Below, piece by piece: positions 51,655 to 61,271 of a stretch of 64,000 bases of DNA. The stretch is from Prescottella equi (GTDB taxonomy: Bacteria; Actinomycetota; Actinomycetes; Mycobacteriales; Mycobacteriaceae), in contig NZ_JAIVAH010000007.1 of NCBI RefSeq assembly GCF_020171745.1, positions 1 to 64,000 of the forward strand, written 5' to 3'. The notes beneath the pieces were generated by a model. It ran no database searches and was not told the origin of the DNA. It saw only the letters and a program-made list of their open reading frames with translations. Within the stretch, counting starts at the first letter, position 1. Each line of letters opens with the position of its first letter. The position numbers and the translations under genes were made by a program.

Positions 51655-53484
51655 TCAGGCCAGGCGCTGCTTCAGGGCCTCGAACTCGTCGCGGACGCCC
51701 GAGGGCACCTTCTCGCCGAGGAACTCGAGCCACTCCTCGATGAGCGGGATCTCGGCCTTCCACTCCTCGACGTCGACGGCCAGGGCCTCGTCGACGTCAG
51801 CAGCCTCGACGTCCAGGCCGTCCAGGGTGAGGTCGGCAGCGGTCGGCACGAAACCGATCGGGGTGCTGACGGCGTCGGCCTTGTGCTCGATGCGGTCGAT
51901 GATCCACTTGAGCACGCGGGAGTTCTCGCCGAAACCGGGCCACAGGAAGCGGCCGTCCTCGCCACGACGGAACCAGTTCACGTAGAAGATCTTGGGGAGC
52001 TTCTCCGAGTCGGCGTTCTTGCCGAGGTTGATCCAGTGGTTCAGGTAGTCGCCGGCGTTGTAGCCGAGGAACGGCAGCATCGCCATCGGGTCGCGGCGCA
52101 CGGCGCCGACCTTGCCCTCGGCGGCCGCGGTCTGCTCGGACGACAGCGTCGCACCGAGGAAGGTTCCGTGCTGCCAGTCGAAGGACTCGCTGACCAGCGG
52201 AACCGTGGTCTTGCGACGTCCACCGAACAGGATCGCCGAGATCGGCACACCCTGCGGGTCGTCCCACTCGGGGGCCAGGATCGGGCACTGCGACATCGGG
52301 GTGCAGTAGCGCGAGTTCGGATGGGCGGCGTTGGTGCCGGACTCGGGGGTCCAGTCGTTGCCCTTCCAGTCGATCAGGTGCGCCGGGGTGTCCTCGAGAC
52401 CCTCCCACCACACGTCACCGTCGTCGGTCAGGCCGACGTTGGTGTACAGGGTGTTGCCCGCCTCGACCGTCTTCATGGCGTTGGGGTTGGAGGCATGGTT
52501 GGTGCCCGGCGCGACGCCGAAGAAACCGAACTCCGGGTTGACCGCGTACAGGCGGCCGTCCTCGCCGAAACGCATCCACGCGATGTCGTCGCCGAGGGTC
52601 TCGGCACGCCAGCCCGGAATGGTCGGCTGGATCATCGCGAGGTTGGTCTTGCCACACGCCGACGGGAACGCGGCCGCGACGTAGTAGTTCTTGTTCTCCG
52701 GCGAGATCAGCTTGAGGATGAGCATGTGCTCGGCCAGCCAGCCCTCGTCGTGGGCCATCGCCGACGCGATGCGCAGCGAGTAGCACTTCTTGCCGAGCAG
52801 CGCGTTGCCGCCGTAGCCGGAGCCGTAGGACCAGATCTCACGGGTCTCGGGGAAGTGGGTGATGTACTTCGTGTCGTTGCAGGGCCACGCGACATCGGCC
52901 TGACCCTCGGCGAGCGGCGCGCCCACGGAGTGCAGGGCCTTCACGAACGGGCGGTCGGTGCCCAGCTTCTCGAGCGCGGCCTTGCCCATGCGGGTCATGA
53001 TGCGCATGGAGACGACGACGTACTCGGAGTCGGTGATCTCGACGCCCAGCTTCGGGTCGTCGGCGCCGAGGGGGCCCATGCAGAACGGCACCACGTACAT
53101 GGTGCGACCGCGCATGCTGCCGCGGTACAGGTCCGTCATGAGGGTCCGCATCTCGGCGGGGGCCATCCAGTTGTTGGTGGGGCCGGCATCGATCTGCTTC
53201 TCGGAGCAGATGTAGGTGCGGGACTCGACGCGCGCGACGTCGGACGGATCGGAATTGCCGAGGAACGAGTTCGGCTTCTTCTCCTCGTTGAGACGGGTGA
53301 ACGTCCCGGCCTCGACGAGCTGATCCGTCAGGCGCTCCCACTCCTCGTCGGAGCCGTCGGCGAAGACGACCCGGTCGGGCTGGGTCAGCTCGGCAACCTC
53401 GCGAACCCAAGCGAGCAGCTCGCTGTGCTCCGTGGGGGGCGTGCCGTCAGTTCCGTTCAGACCGGGAATGGTCGCTGAGGTCAT
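51655..53484 (-). CDS. pckA: Phosphoenolpyruvate carboxykinase (GTP)
   Basis: A 609-residue GTP-dependent PEPCK, which converts oxaloacetate to phosphoenolpyruvate for gluconeogenesis. The P-loop is [12 protein letters not shown] near residue 277, with the reactive Cys typical of GTP-type enzymes. [28 protein letters not shown] and the metal region GDDIAWM are also present. Length matches mycobacterial PckA (606). GGAG 6 bases upstream supports the ATG at 53484. The leader contains a 10-bp hairpin at 53527-53550. It holds the Rv0211 position. Confidence 0.96.
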   Translation of the reverse strand: MTSATIPGLNGTDGTPPTEHSELLAWVREVAELTQPDRVVFADGSDEEWERLTDQLVEAGTFTRLNEEKKPNSFLGNSDPSDVARVESRTYICSEKQIDAGPTNNWMAPAEMRTLMTDLYRGSMRGRTMYVVPFCMGPLGADDPKLGVEITDSEYVVVSMRIMTRMGKAALEKLGTDRPFVKALHSVGAPLAEGQADVAWPCNDTKYITHFPETREIWSYGSGYGGNALLGKKCYSLRIASAMAHDEGWLAEHMLILKLISPENKNYYVAAAFPSACGKTNLAMIQPTIPGWRAETLGDDIAWMRFGEDGRLYAVNPEFGFFGVAPGTNHASNPNAMKTVEAGNTLYTNVGLTDDGDVWWEGLEDTPAHLIDWKGNDWTPESGTNAAHPNSRYCTPMSQCPILAPEWDDPQGVPISAILFGGRRKTTVPLVSESFDWQHGTFLGATLSSEQTAAAEGKVGAVRRDPMAMLPFLGYNAGDYLNHWINLGKNADSEKLPKIFYVNWFRRGEDGRFLWPGFGENSRVLKWIIDRIEHKADAVSTPIGFVPTAADLTLDGLDVEAADVDEALAVDVEEWKAEIPLIEEWLEFLGEKVPSGVRDEFEALKQRLA

Positions 53485-53777
53485 CAAACTCTCCTGGGGT
53501 GGGGCCGGGAACCGGAGCGACCACATCAGCCCCGCACAGTTGCGGGGCTGAGAGGTTGAACCGATTTCCCCCTCTCGGCGGGGTGCAGCCCGCCCACTCC
53601 GCCGCTGCTCACGTACGTCACCGTGGACAACGAACGAAGGACACGGGTGCCGGGTGTCCTAGCTATAGAGGTTAACGCCGGGCGTCGTGGTTGGGGGAAC
53701 CGGGTGTCGTCGGTTAGGTCACAGGAACGATTCAGACGACACAGCCGGGTGGTACCCGGCGGGAACCTGCGGGTTTG
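53485..53777. promoter_or_regulatory. pckA upstream region with leader hairpin
   Basis: This 293-base region between pckA and the Asp-rich protein gene holds no gene. A perfect 10-bp hairpin with loop CAGT lies at 53527-53550, 43-66 bases before the pckA ATG. If transcription starts upstream of it, the stem would be in the mRNA leader and could affect stability or attenuation. No known riboswitch pattern was recognised. Confidence 0.5.
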
Positions 53778-54086
53778 CTACCCGCCGAGGGTGCCCGAAT
53801 CGGTGCGTTCCCACCGTTCGCGGCCGTCCGCGTCCCGATGGAACTCCCAGGCCGAGAAGCCGCCGTCGCCTCCGACGATCGTGACGTGGTCGGCATCGCC
53901 GTCACCGTCGGTGTCCGTCGCGACGATCAGAGCGTCGTCCACCTCGAACGTCCGGGTGTCGAGCACCCCGTCGTCGTCGACGTCGAAGACGACGTCGGTC
54001 AGGTGCACCGCGCCCGAGTCGGCGCCGAACGTCTCGGGGTCGATCTCCGGTCCGGGCATTCCCTGCAGGTCCGCTGTGCTGATCAC
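53778..54086 (-). CDS. Small Asp-rich, calcium-binding-like protein (DUF6802-like)
   Basis: A 102-residue acidic protein without a signal peptide. Two DxDxDG-type loops are visible, DVDDDGVLDT near residue 40 and DTDGDGDAD near 61, like EF-hand or VCBS/dockerin calcium loops. Each precedes a hydrophobic strand, so it may fold as a small repeated beta unit. The end reads SAWEFHRDADGRERWERTDSG. I associate this with the DUF6802 family, with moderate confidence. GAGGGAG fixes the GTG at 54086. It is 34 bases after the coiled-coil protein gene and is probably the third gene of that operon. Confidence 0.7.
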   Translation of the reverse strand: MISTADLQGMPGPEIDPETFGADSGAVHLTDVVFDVDDDGVLDTRTFEVDDALIVATDTDGDGDADHVTIVGGDGGFSAWEFHRDADGRERWERTDSGTLGG

Positions 54087-54120
54087 GCTGTCTCCCTCTG
54101 CAATGGCCGTACAACTGTCG

Positions 54121-55536
54121 TCACTGCGTTGGACGCGACGCCCGCCCGTTCGGTTCCCTCGTGGCGGTGACCGCCTCTCGGCCCTCGAGCACGGCGAGCG
54201 CCTCGACCAACACGGCCCGGTCCCGTTCGCACGACGCGAGCCGGCCGCTGCGCTCGGCCGCGAGCCGTCGGACCTCGGCATCGATGGCCGCGATCTCGTC
54301 GTCGACGGCCGCCGTCGCGGCGCGGCCGTCGGCCATCACCCGTGTCCCGACCGCGGCCTCCGTCTCGAGCAACCGGGCGAGCACCCGCTGTTCGAGCTGT
54401 GCCCGCAGTCCGGCGGTGGCATCCGACGCCCACTGCCGCAGGTGCGCCCGGTCGGCGACCAGACGGCGGGACCGGGCGAGCCACCACGCGGCCGCACCGC
54501 CCAGGGTGAGGGTGACGGGGATCGTGGCGATGTCGAGCGCCGGCACCATCGACAGCGGCGCCACGGCCAGCCGGCCGAGACCCACCCCGGCCGAGGCGCC
54601 GACGATCACCATCATCCGGTCCTCGACGCCACGGTGCCGCGGCGTCGGCGGCGGCACCGACGCGTCGGCCGGGCCCGCATCGGCGGGCGGATCCGTGAGC
54701 CCGGCACGCCCGACGAGATCGTCCAGCCGATGCCGCGCGGCCGTGTCCACCTCCACGGTGAGCGCGTCGGCGAGCTGCGCGAAGCGATCCGGGAACGCCG
54801 CCAGCTCGCGGCGGCCGGCCCGGTCGATTTCGGCACGGACGAGCGTCGACAGCTCCCGGGTGCGCACTCCCACCACGTGCACCAGGTCGATGCGGGCGCG
54901 CTGGACGTCGGACCGCACCAGCGCCGACAGTTCCGCCCGGCCGACGCCCCGGTCCGACGCCAGCCTGGCGCGGCGCTCCCGCAGCACGACGGCGTCGTCG
55001 GTGCGGACCGCCTCGGCGGTCGCGGTGATCATCCGGCACGTCTCCTCCACGAGGGAGGCCGTGGCGCGGCGCCGGTTCCGATCGACGATCGCGCCTGCGG
55101 GTCCGCCGAGCGCGTCCCGCACGGCCCGGAGCAACTCGGCCGGGCTCAGGATGCGGACTTCGGCGTAACGCGGCGAGTGCGCCCGCACCAGTGCCTCGTC
55201 GCGCTCGACCACGTCGGGTGCGTCTTCCGACGTCGTGAACAGGACGCACTCGACGTGCGCGGCGACGGCGTCGAGCGCGGACAGTTCGTCGCGGCCCAGC
55301 GCCGACAGCGCGTCGAGGACGAACACGACCACGGCCGCGTCGTCCGGCACGTCGGTGACCGGCACCTGCGCGGCCAGAGCGGCCCGGACACCATTCGGAT
55401 CGATGCCGCGCACGGTGGCGATGTGGACGGACCCCGGCTCGACGCGACGTCGGTCCCGCCATCGGCCGATGCCGTCGGGGTTCCAGCGCTCGACGACCCG
55501 CTGCGCCTCAACGGTGAGCCCCGGAACGCTGCTCAC
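54121..55536 (-). CDS. Coiled-coil membrane protein, possible dynamin stalk-like partner of the GTPase
   Basis: A 471-residue protein. Residues 1-140 look like a nucleotide-binding-like alpha/beta domain that has lost its P-loop (VVVFVLDALSALGRDELSALD). A long helical region (150-290) follows, then two membrane helices (about 305-360) around a short turn, and another helical region (365-460). The helix-membrane hairpin-helix pattern is like bacterial dynamin-like proteins such as IniA. It overlaps the GTPase gene by 4 bases (GTGA). It probably corresponds to Rv0210 by position. Membrane remodelling is a guess from topology. Confidence 0.65.
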   Translation of the reverse strand: MSSVPGLTVEAQRVVERWNPDGIGRWRDRRRVEPGSVHIATVRGIDPNGVRAALAAQVPVTDVPDDAAVVVFVLDALSALGRDELSALDAVAAHVECVLFTTSEDAPDVVERDEALVRAHSPRYAEVRILSPAELLRAVRDALGGPAGAIVDRNRRRATASLVEETCRMITATAEAVRTDDAVVLRERRARLASDRGVGRAELSALVRSDVQRARIDLVHVVGVRTRELSTLVRAEIDRAGRRELAAFPDRFAQLADALTVEVDTAARHRLDDLVGRAGLTDPPADAGPADASVPPPTPRHRGVEDRMMVIVGASAGVGLGRLAVAPLSMVPALDIATIPVTLTLGGAAAWWLARSRRLVADRAHLRQWASDATAGLRAQLEQRVLARLLETEAAVGTRVMADGRAATAAVDDEIAAIDAEVRRLAAERSGRLASCERDRAVLVEALAVLEGREAVTATREPNGRASRPTQ

Positions 55537-56252
55537 TCGGAGGTTCCCGCCGCGACGGTCCGACGGGTGCGGGCCCGACGTTCCTCGACGTCACGCCGAC
55601 GCCGGTCCCCCGCACTGTCCCCACCGAGCATCGCGGCGGACTCGGCGCCCCCGAACACGGCCGGGTCGCTCCGCAGGAAGTCCTCGATCCCGTCGCAGCG
55701 CGCGCCGCCGAGATCTGTCGCGGCCGCGGTCGCGAGCACGTCGAGCGCCTCCCGGATGCGGCGGGCCCGCGCCACCCGGACACAGTTCTCGACCGCCGAC
55801 AGGACCGCGCCGGCATCGGTCCCGGCGCGCGCCGGAACCGTCCGCACCCCGGTCTCGGCGGCGGCCGCGTTCGCGATGCGCACGGCGTCCTCCCACGATC
55901 CGAGGGCGTCCGCCTTGGCGAGCACGGCGACGGTCGATCCACTGGGCGCCTGCGCCAGGACGCGGATGTCGGGGGTGCGCAGAGCCCCGGTGAACACGTA
56001 GACCACGACGTCGGGACCGATCTCCGGGTCGGGACGTCCCGGCGCATCGACGGCAGGCGTCTCGTCGACGTTCGCGAAGCCGGATCGTTCGAGGACCGAG
56101 ACGAGCGTGCTGCGGCCGACGCCGGCGCGGCCGATCACCTGGATCCCGATCGGTCGGTGCAGCGTGTCGAGCACGCGGGCGGGTACGCCGACGACGTCGT
56201 CGACCGATCGTGTGAACGCCGCGAACTCGAACGCCCCGTATCCGTCCCCCAC
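55533..56252 (-). CDS. Small P-loop GTPase-like protein
   Basis: A 239-residue protein with a GTPase-like core. The P-loop is IGRAGVGRST near residue 40, a DAPGRPD sequence sits at the G3 position, and LAKADALG at the place of the NKxD guanine motif (Asn replaced by Ala). The C-terminal 60 residues are Arg/Glu-rich and helical. The altered G4 makes guanine specificity uncertain. GGGGGAGG supports the GTG at 56252. It is the first gene of a three-gene operon with the coiled-coil membrane protein and occupies the Rv0209 position. Together they resemble a dynamin split in two. Confidence 0.7.
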   Translation of the reverse strand: MGDGYGAFEFAAFTRSVDDVVGVPARVLDTLHRPIGIQVIGRAGVGRSTLVSVLERSGFANVDETPAVDAPGRPDPEIGPDVVVYVFTGALRTPDIRVLAQAPSGSTVAVLAKADALGSWEDAVRIANAAAAETGVRTVPARAGTDAGAVLSAVENCVRVARARRIREALDVLATAAATDLGGARCDGIEDFLRSDPAVFGGAESAAMLGGDSAGDRRRRDVEERRARTRRTVAAGTSE

Positions 56253-56476
56253 CGCGCATTCCTCCCCCTGCCGTCCCCCGACGCCGGATGCCGATTGTGT
56301 CAGCGCGCTATTTCGACGGCAAGGGTGCGTGAACTCACGGGATGCGGCCGCAGGGGAGCGACTACCAGCAGGAACGCGGCCACCGGTGACGGTGCGACAC
56401 GGAAGTCGATCAAAGACTCCATAGTATCTTCCGACCGAGTCGGCCCGTGATCACGCCGATACGTGACAATGGTCGG

Positions 56477-57241
56477 GTGAACGACGCCGATCAGGACACT
56501 CCCGACACCTCGAACGACGACCTCGAGACCTCTGCCGCAGACGATTCTGCCGGTGCATCGAAGGGCTCGCGTCTGTACCCGCGGGTGACGAGTTTCCGCT
56601 CCCGCCGCGGTTCGCTGACCGAACCTCAGCAGGGTGCGTGGGATCGGATGTGGCCGAAGATCGGCCGCGACGTCGGCGACGATCTGATCGACACCACGGC
56701 ATGGTTCGAGCGCGACGCGCCGCTGATCGTGGAGATCGGTTCCGGTACCGGCACCGCGACGGCCGCGATGGCGAAGGCCGAGCCGCACGTGAACCTGATC
56801 GCGGTCGAGGTCTACCGCCCCGGTCTGGCGCAACTGTTGCAACTCGTCGAGCGGAACGAACTCACGAACGTGCGCGTTCTGCGTGGCGACGCAGTCGAGG
56901 TGCTCGAGCACATGGTCGCCCCCGAATCGCTGACGGGCGTCCGCGTGTTCTTCCCGGACCCGTGGCCCAAGGCGCGCCACCACAAGCGCCGGCTGCTGCA
57001 GGGCCCGACGTTCGCGCTGATCGCGAGCCGGTTGAAGCCGGGCGGCGTGCTGCACGTGGCCACCGATCACGCCGAGTACGCCGAGGCGATCCGGGAAGCC
57101 GGCGACGCCGAGCCGCTGCTCACCGAGCTCGACTGGGAGTCGCCGATGACGCACGAGCGTCCGGTGACGAAGTTCGAGGACAAGGCACACAAGGTCGGAA
57201 GCACGATCACCGAACTCATCTGGGGGAAGATCAAGCCATGA
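56477..57241 (+). CDS. trmB: tRNA (guanine-N7)-methyltransferase TrmB
   Basis: A 254-residue SAM-dependent enzyme that methylates G46 of tRNA. After an acidic disordered N-terminus (about 40 residues) come VEIGSGTGTATAAM (SAM site) and the family signature FFPDPWPKARHHKRRL near residue 160. The C-terminus has the TKFEDKAH substrate motif. The GTG at 56477 is chosen; it has no clear ribosome site and may be leaderless. The stop overlaps the next gene by 4 bases. This is the Rv0208c position. Confidence 0.93.
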   Translation: MNDADQDTPDTSNDDLETSAADDSAGASKGSRLYPRVTSFRSRRGSLTEPQQGAWDRMWPKIGRDVGDDLIDTTAWFERDAPLIVEIGSGTGTATAAMAKAEPHVNLIAVEVYRPGLAQLLQLVERNELTNVRVLRGDAVEVLEHMVAPESLTGVRVFFPDPWPKARHHKRRLLQGPTFALIASRLKPGGVLHVATDHAEYAEAIREAGDAEPLLTELDWESPMTHERPVTKFEDKAHKVGSTITELIWGKIKP

Positions 57242-57921
57242 GTCTCAGCGAAGGCACGTCCGACACCGATCTGACGCGCGGCTCCAACGACGGCAACGCG
57301 CGAGAGACCAAGCGCGTACTCCTGGTCTGGGACGCACCGAACCTCGACATGGGGCTCGGCGCGATCCTGGGCGGACGCCCGACGGCCGCCTACCGGCCCC
57401 GGTTCGACGCTCTGGGCCGCTGGCTGCTGTCGCGCACGGCCGAGCTGTCGGCCACCGAGAGCGCGACCCTCGAGCCCGAAGCCACCGTCTTCACCAACAT
57501 CGCCCCTGGTAGCGCGGATGTTGTCCGCCCCTGGGTCGAGGCCTTGCGTAATGTGGGCTTCGCGGTGTTCGCCAAGCCGAAGGTGGAGGAGGACAGCGAC
57601 GTCGATGCCGACATGCTCCACCACATCGAGCTCCGCCGTGGTGAGGGTCTGGCAGGCGTCATGGTCGCCTCCGCCGACGGTCAGGCGTTCCGTGAGCCGT
57701 TGGAGGACATCGCAGCAGCCGGCGTGCCGGTGCAGGTCCTCGGGTTCCGCGAGCACGCCAGCTGGGCGGTCTCGTCGGACATCCTGGACTTCGTCGATCT
57801 CGAGGACATCCCCGGCGTCTTCCGTGAGCCGCTGCCACGGGTGAGCCTCGAGTCCCTGCCCGACGAGGGTGCTTGGCTGCAGCCGTTCCGTCCACTGTCC
57901 GCCCTGCTCGTCGGGCGCTGA
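57238..57921 (+). CDS. NYN domain protein (Rv0207c-like)
   Basis: A 227-residue protein with a NYN (PIN-like nuclease) fold. VLLVWDAPNLDMGLGAILGG near residue 27 carries the conserved first Asp and Asn. EDSDVDADMLHHIELRR and MVASADGQAF supply further acidic residues of the metal site. Such domains usually cut RNA. It lies between trmB and mmpL3, exactly as in mycobacteria, overlapping trmB by 4 bases and 11 bases before mmpL3. The substrate is unknown. Confidence 0.85.
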   Translation: MSLSEGTSDTDLTRGSNDGNARETKRVLLVWDAPNLDMGLGAILGGRPTAAYRPRFDALGRWLLSRTAELSATESATLEPEATVFTNIAPGSADVVRPWVEALRNVGFAVFAKPKVEEDSDVDADMLHHIELRRGEGLAGVMVASADGQAFREPLEDIAAAGVPVQVLGFREHASWAVSSDILDFVDLEDIPGVFREPLPRVSLESLPDEGAWLQPFRPLSALLVGR

Positions 57922-57932
57922 GGAGTCCATAC

Positions 57933-60581
57933 GTGTTCGCTCGCTGGGGAGATCTGGTCTACCGAGCCCGTTTCACCGTCATCGCGGTGATGGTGGCCGG
58001 GCTGTTGGCGCTGGGCGCCTACGGTTCCGGTCTCGGTGCCCACCTCAGTCAGAGCGGCTGGGACGACCCCGGGTCGGAGTCGGTGGCCGCCGCGAAGCTC
58101 GCGGACGGCACGTTCGGCCGCGACACCAACGGCGACGTCGTGGCGATGTACACCGCGCCCGAAGGCAAGACGGTCGACGACCCGGCGTTCGCCGCGCAGG
58201 TCTCGGACAGCCTGCAGCAACTGCTGCAGGAACACCCGGATCAGGTCGCGAAGGTGAACGGCAGCTATTTCCAGCTGCCGAACACCCCGCGGCTGCCGGC
58301 GATGGCCACCGCGGACAAATCGCACGCGATCGCGAGCATCGCACTGAAGGGCGACAACGACACCGCGATCACGAACAACTTCCGCGAGATCCGGGACGCG
58401 TTCGCGATCGACGGCGTCGAGGTCCAGCTCGCCGGCATGCAGCCGGTGGCGAGCGCGATCAACGACACGATGGCCAACGACCTCCACCGGATGGAGATCA
58501 TCGCGATCCCGGCGGTCGCGGTGCTGTTGTTCTTCGTGTTCGGCGGCGTCATCGCCGCCGCGCTGCCGCTGATCGTCGGCGGCCTGACGATCCTCAGCGC
58601 CAACGGCATCGTCCGGGTGATCACGCACTTCACCGAGGTCAACGCGTTCGTCGCGTCGGTGGTGTCGCTGATCGGCCTGGGCCTGGCGATCGACTACGGC
58701 CTGTTCATCGTCAGCCGGTTCCGAGAAGAACTCGGCGACGGGTACGACACCCGGACGGCGGTGCGGCGCACCGTCATGACCGCGGGCCGGACGGTGTTGT
58801 TCTCCTCGACGATGATCGCGGTGAGCATCGGTGGATTGATCCTCTTCCCGCAGGGCTTCCTCAAATCGGTCGCGTACGGCGCGATCGCGACGGTGCTGCT
58901 GGCGGCGTTCACCTCGGTCACGGTGCTGCCCGCGATCCTGAGCATCCTCGGCAGACGCATCGACAAGTTCGGCCTCAAGCGGTTCGGCCAGATCAAGTCG
59001 ACCGAGGAGATCGAGAACAGCGTCTGGGGCCGGCTCACCCGCTGGGTGATGCGCAACCCGCTCAAGGTGACGATCCCGATCGTCGTCAGCCTGCTGCTGC
59101 TCATCATCCCGATGACGGGCATCAAGTTCGGCGGCATCAACGAGGACTACCTGCCGCCGGACAACGCGACCCGCGTCGCGCAGGAGCAGTTCGACGAACT
59201 GTTCCCCGGCAACCGCACCGAGCCGGTGAAACTGGTCATCGCCGGCGCCGAGGGCGCCCAGGTCGGCCAGATCATGAAGTCCGCCAGCGAGGCACCCGGA
59301 CTGGTCGAGAAGTTCTCGATCACCGGCCCCGCGAAGGACGGCGTCCAGGTCCTCAAGGCCGGCCTGGTCGACCGCAACAACTCCGCCGAGACCATCGACT
59401 ACCTGCGCTCGATGCCCGTTCCGGACGGCGTCCAGGTCCTCGTCGGCGGCACACCCGCGATCGAGCAGGACAGCATCAGCGCGCTGCTCGACAACCTGCC
59501 GCTCATGGTCGCGTCGGTCCTGATCATCACGACGCTGCTGATGTTCCTGGCATTCGGCTCGATCGTGCTGCCCATCAAGGCCGTGCTGATGAGCGCCCTG
59601 GGCCTGGGCTCGACGCTCGGCATCCTGACCTGGATCTTCATCGACGGCCACGGGTCGAGCGCGCTCGGGTTCACGCCCGGACCGATCACCTCACCGGTCC
59701 TCGTGCTGATCGTCGCGATCATCTACGGCCTGTCGATCGACTACGAGGTGTTCCTCCTCTCCCGCATGGTCGAGGCCAGATCGCAGGGAGCCAGCACCAC
59801 CGAGGCCATCCGGATCGGCACCGCGCACACCGGTCGGATCATCACCGCGGCCGCACTGATCCTCATCGTCGTCACCGGCGCGTTCGGATTCTCCGAACTG
59901 GTGATGATGAAGTACATCGCCTACGGCATGATCGCCGCGCTCATCATCGACGCGACGCTGATCCGCATGTTCCTGGTGCCGGCCGTCATGAAGCTCCTCG
60001 GCGACGACTGCTGGTGGGCACCGGCCTGGATGAAGCGCATCCAGCAGAAGATCGGGCTGGGCGAGCCGATCCTCGACAGCGAACTCGTCCCCGCCGACGT
60101 CCCCGACCTGACCGCCACCGACGCGCCGGTCCCGGCCCCCGCCGAGCCTGCGGGTGCACCGGCCCAGGCGGCCGCACCGCGCGGCGCAGCCACCGCCGTC
60201 CTCGATCGCGCGCCGGAGCCGGAGCCGCTGACGATGCCGCTCCCCCGCGTGACCGCGGCGCTGCGTGCCCGCTCGGCGACCCAGCGTCCTGCCACCGAAC
60301 GCCCGGAACCGGTTTCGCCGCCGAAGCCCGACGTCCGTCCGCGCCCGGAGGCACCCGTCTCCCGTGCCGACGGCGAAGAGGTGGCGTGGCTCGCGGCGCT
60401 CAAGGCCCCGAACACGGGAGTGATGCCTGCCGTGCAGGTGACGCCCGAACCGGTGGAGAACCCGGCCGAGCCCGGCCCGGGTGAGAATCCGGCCGATCCG
60501 GAGAATCCCGGTCGGCACCGCAGCGGGGACAAGGCCGTGAGCGTCAGCGAGCTCCTGGCCCGCCACCGCGACGACGACTGA
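57933..60581 (+). CDS. mmpL3: Trehalose monomycolate transporter MmpL3
   Basis: An 882-residue RND transporter that exports trehalose monomycolate for outer-membrane assembly. Twelve membrane helices are arranged as 1+5 and 1+5 around two periplasmic porter domains. Proton-relay pairs are present: Asp254-Tyr255 in LAIDYGLF and Asp603-Tyr604 in LSIDYEVF. MKLLGDDCWWAPAWMKRIQ begins the cytoplasmic tail, which is Pro/Ala/Glu-rich and ends SVSELLARHR. GAGGAG 7 bases upstream fixes the GTG at 57933. Its presence shows the organism makes mycolic acids. It is convergent with the DUF1707 gene, with no space between. Confidence 0.96.
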   Translation: MFARWGDLVYRARFTVIAVMVAGLLALGAYGSGLGAHLSQSGWDDPGSESVAAAKLADGTFGRDTNGDVVAMYTAPEGKTVDDPAFAAQVSDSLQQLLQEHPDQVAKVNGSYFQLPNTPRLPAMATADKSHAIASIALKGDNDTAITNNFREIRDAFAIDGVEVQLAGMQPVASAINDTMANDLHRMEIIAIPAVAVLLFFVFGGVIAAALPLIVGGLTILSANGIVRVITHFTEVNAFVASVVSLIGLGLAIDYGLFIVSRFREELGDGYDTRTAVRRTVMTAGRTVLFSSTMIAVSIGGLILFPQGFLKSVAYGAIATVLLAAFTSVTVLPAILSILGRRIDKFGLKRFGQIKSTEEIENSVWGRLTRWVMRNPLKVTIPIVVSLLLLIIPMTGIKFGGINEDYLPPDNATRVAQEQFDELFPGNRTEPVKLVIAGAEGAQVGQIMKSASEAPGLVEKFSITGPAKDGVQVLKAGLVDRNNSAETIDYLRSMPVPDGVQVLVGGTPAIEQDSISALLDNLPLMVASVLIITTLLMFLAFGSIVLPIKAVLMSALGLGSTLGILTWIFIDGHGSSALGFTPGPITSPVLVLIVAIIYGLSIDYEVFLLSRMVEARSQGASTTEAIRIGTAHTGRIITAAALILIVVTGAFGFSELVMMKYIAYGMIAALIIDATLIRMFLVPAVMKLLGDDCWWAPAWMKRIQQKIGLGEPILDSELVPADVPDLTATDAPVPAPAEPAGAPAQAAAPRGAATAVLDRAPEPEPLTMPLPRVTAALRARSATQRPATERPEPVSPPKPDVRPRPEAPVSRADGEEVAWLAALKAPNTGVMPAVQVTPEPVENPAEPGPGENPADPENPGRHRSGDKAVSVSELLARHRDDD

Positions 60582-61256
60582 TCAGCCCAGCATCCTGCGC
60601 AGCGTGGTGCCGAACGGGTAGCGCGCTGTGATCGAGCCGAATCGCACCCGTCCGCGAACGACGAGGTGTAGCGGACCGTACGGGGGGCCGGTGCGGACCT
60701 TGTTGGACACCGAACCTCCGACGGAGTCGATGTCGTTGAGGTCCGCGGTCGCCTGCTCCGGCAGGACGAGCGTGACGGATCCGCAGAAGTCCTCGACGGT
60801 CAGGTGCACCACCTGGGTCTGCATGACGGCCTCGGTGAAGTCGAGTGTCGTGCTGCCCATTCGTGAGTCCAGGACCAGCGCGGGCGGCACCTGCCAGCGG
60901 CCCTTGCGGGTGACGGTCGACATGCGACCGCGGATGACGAGCGGCTGCGACGCCGGGTAGCCACCGACGCTCGGCTGCGGCGCGGGTTGCGGCGGCGCAG
61001 GGGGTGCGTATGAAACCGACGGAATCTGCGCGGGAGGCGCCGGGTATGCCCCGTTCACATATTCCGGGTTGATCTGCATGCCCGGCAGATCCGCGAGGAC
61101 GGCGTTGAGTTCACCGCGAGTCTTCGCGGCGAGGGCCGTGTCCATGCGTTCGGTGAACTCGCCGAGCGAGAGCATGCCCTGCCCCACCGCGCGCTGGAGC
61201 AGTTCGCCGACGTGTTCACGCTCGGCATCGGACACCCGCAGATCTCTCGCCTCCAT
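60582..61256 (-). CDS. DUF1707 protein with LiaF-like C-terminal domain
   Basis: A 224-residue protein. The N-terminal DUF1707 domain is recognised by LRVSDAEREHVGELLQRAVGQGMLSLGEFTERMDTALAAKTRGEL. A Pro/Tyr/Ala-rich linker (about 68-105) follows, then a beta-rich domain (115-224) like the cell-wall-active-antibiotics response/LiaF-type domain. No membrane helix is present. The role is unknown; similar proteins occur widely in actinobacteria. The stop adjoins the mmpL3 stop. The AI-2E-like gene lies 15 bases beyond the start, oppositely placed in the same direction, so it may be transcribed with it. Confidence 0.82.
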   Translation of the reverse strand: MEARDLRVSDAEREHVGELLQRAVGQGMLSLGEFTERMDTALAAKTRGELNAVLADLPGMQINPEYVNGAYPAPPAQIPSVSYAPPAPPQPAPQPSVGGYPASQPLVIRGRMSTVTRKGRWQVPPALVLDSRMGSTTLDFTEAVMQTQVVHLTVEDFCGSVTLVLPEQATADLNDIDSVGGSVSNKVRTGPPYGPLHLVVRGRVRFGSITARYPFGTTLRRMLG

Positions 61257-61271
61257 GCGGACAACGATAAA

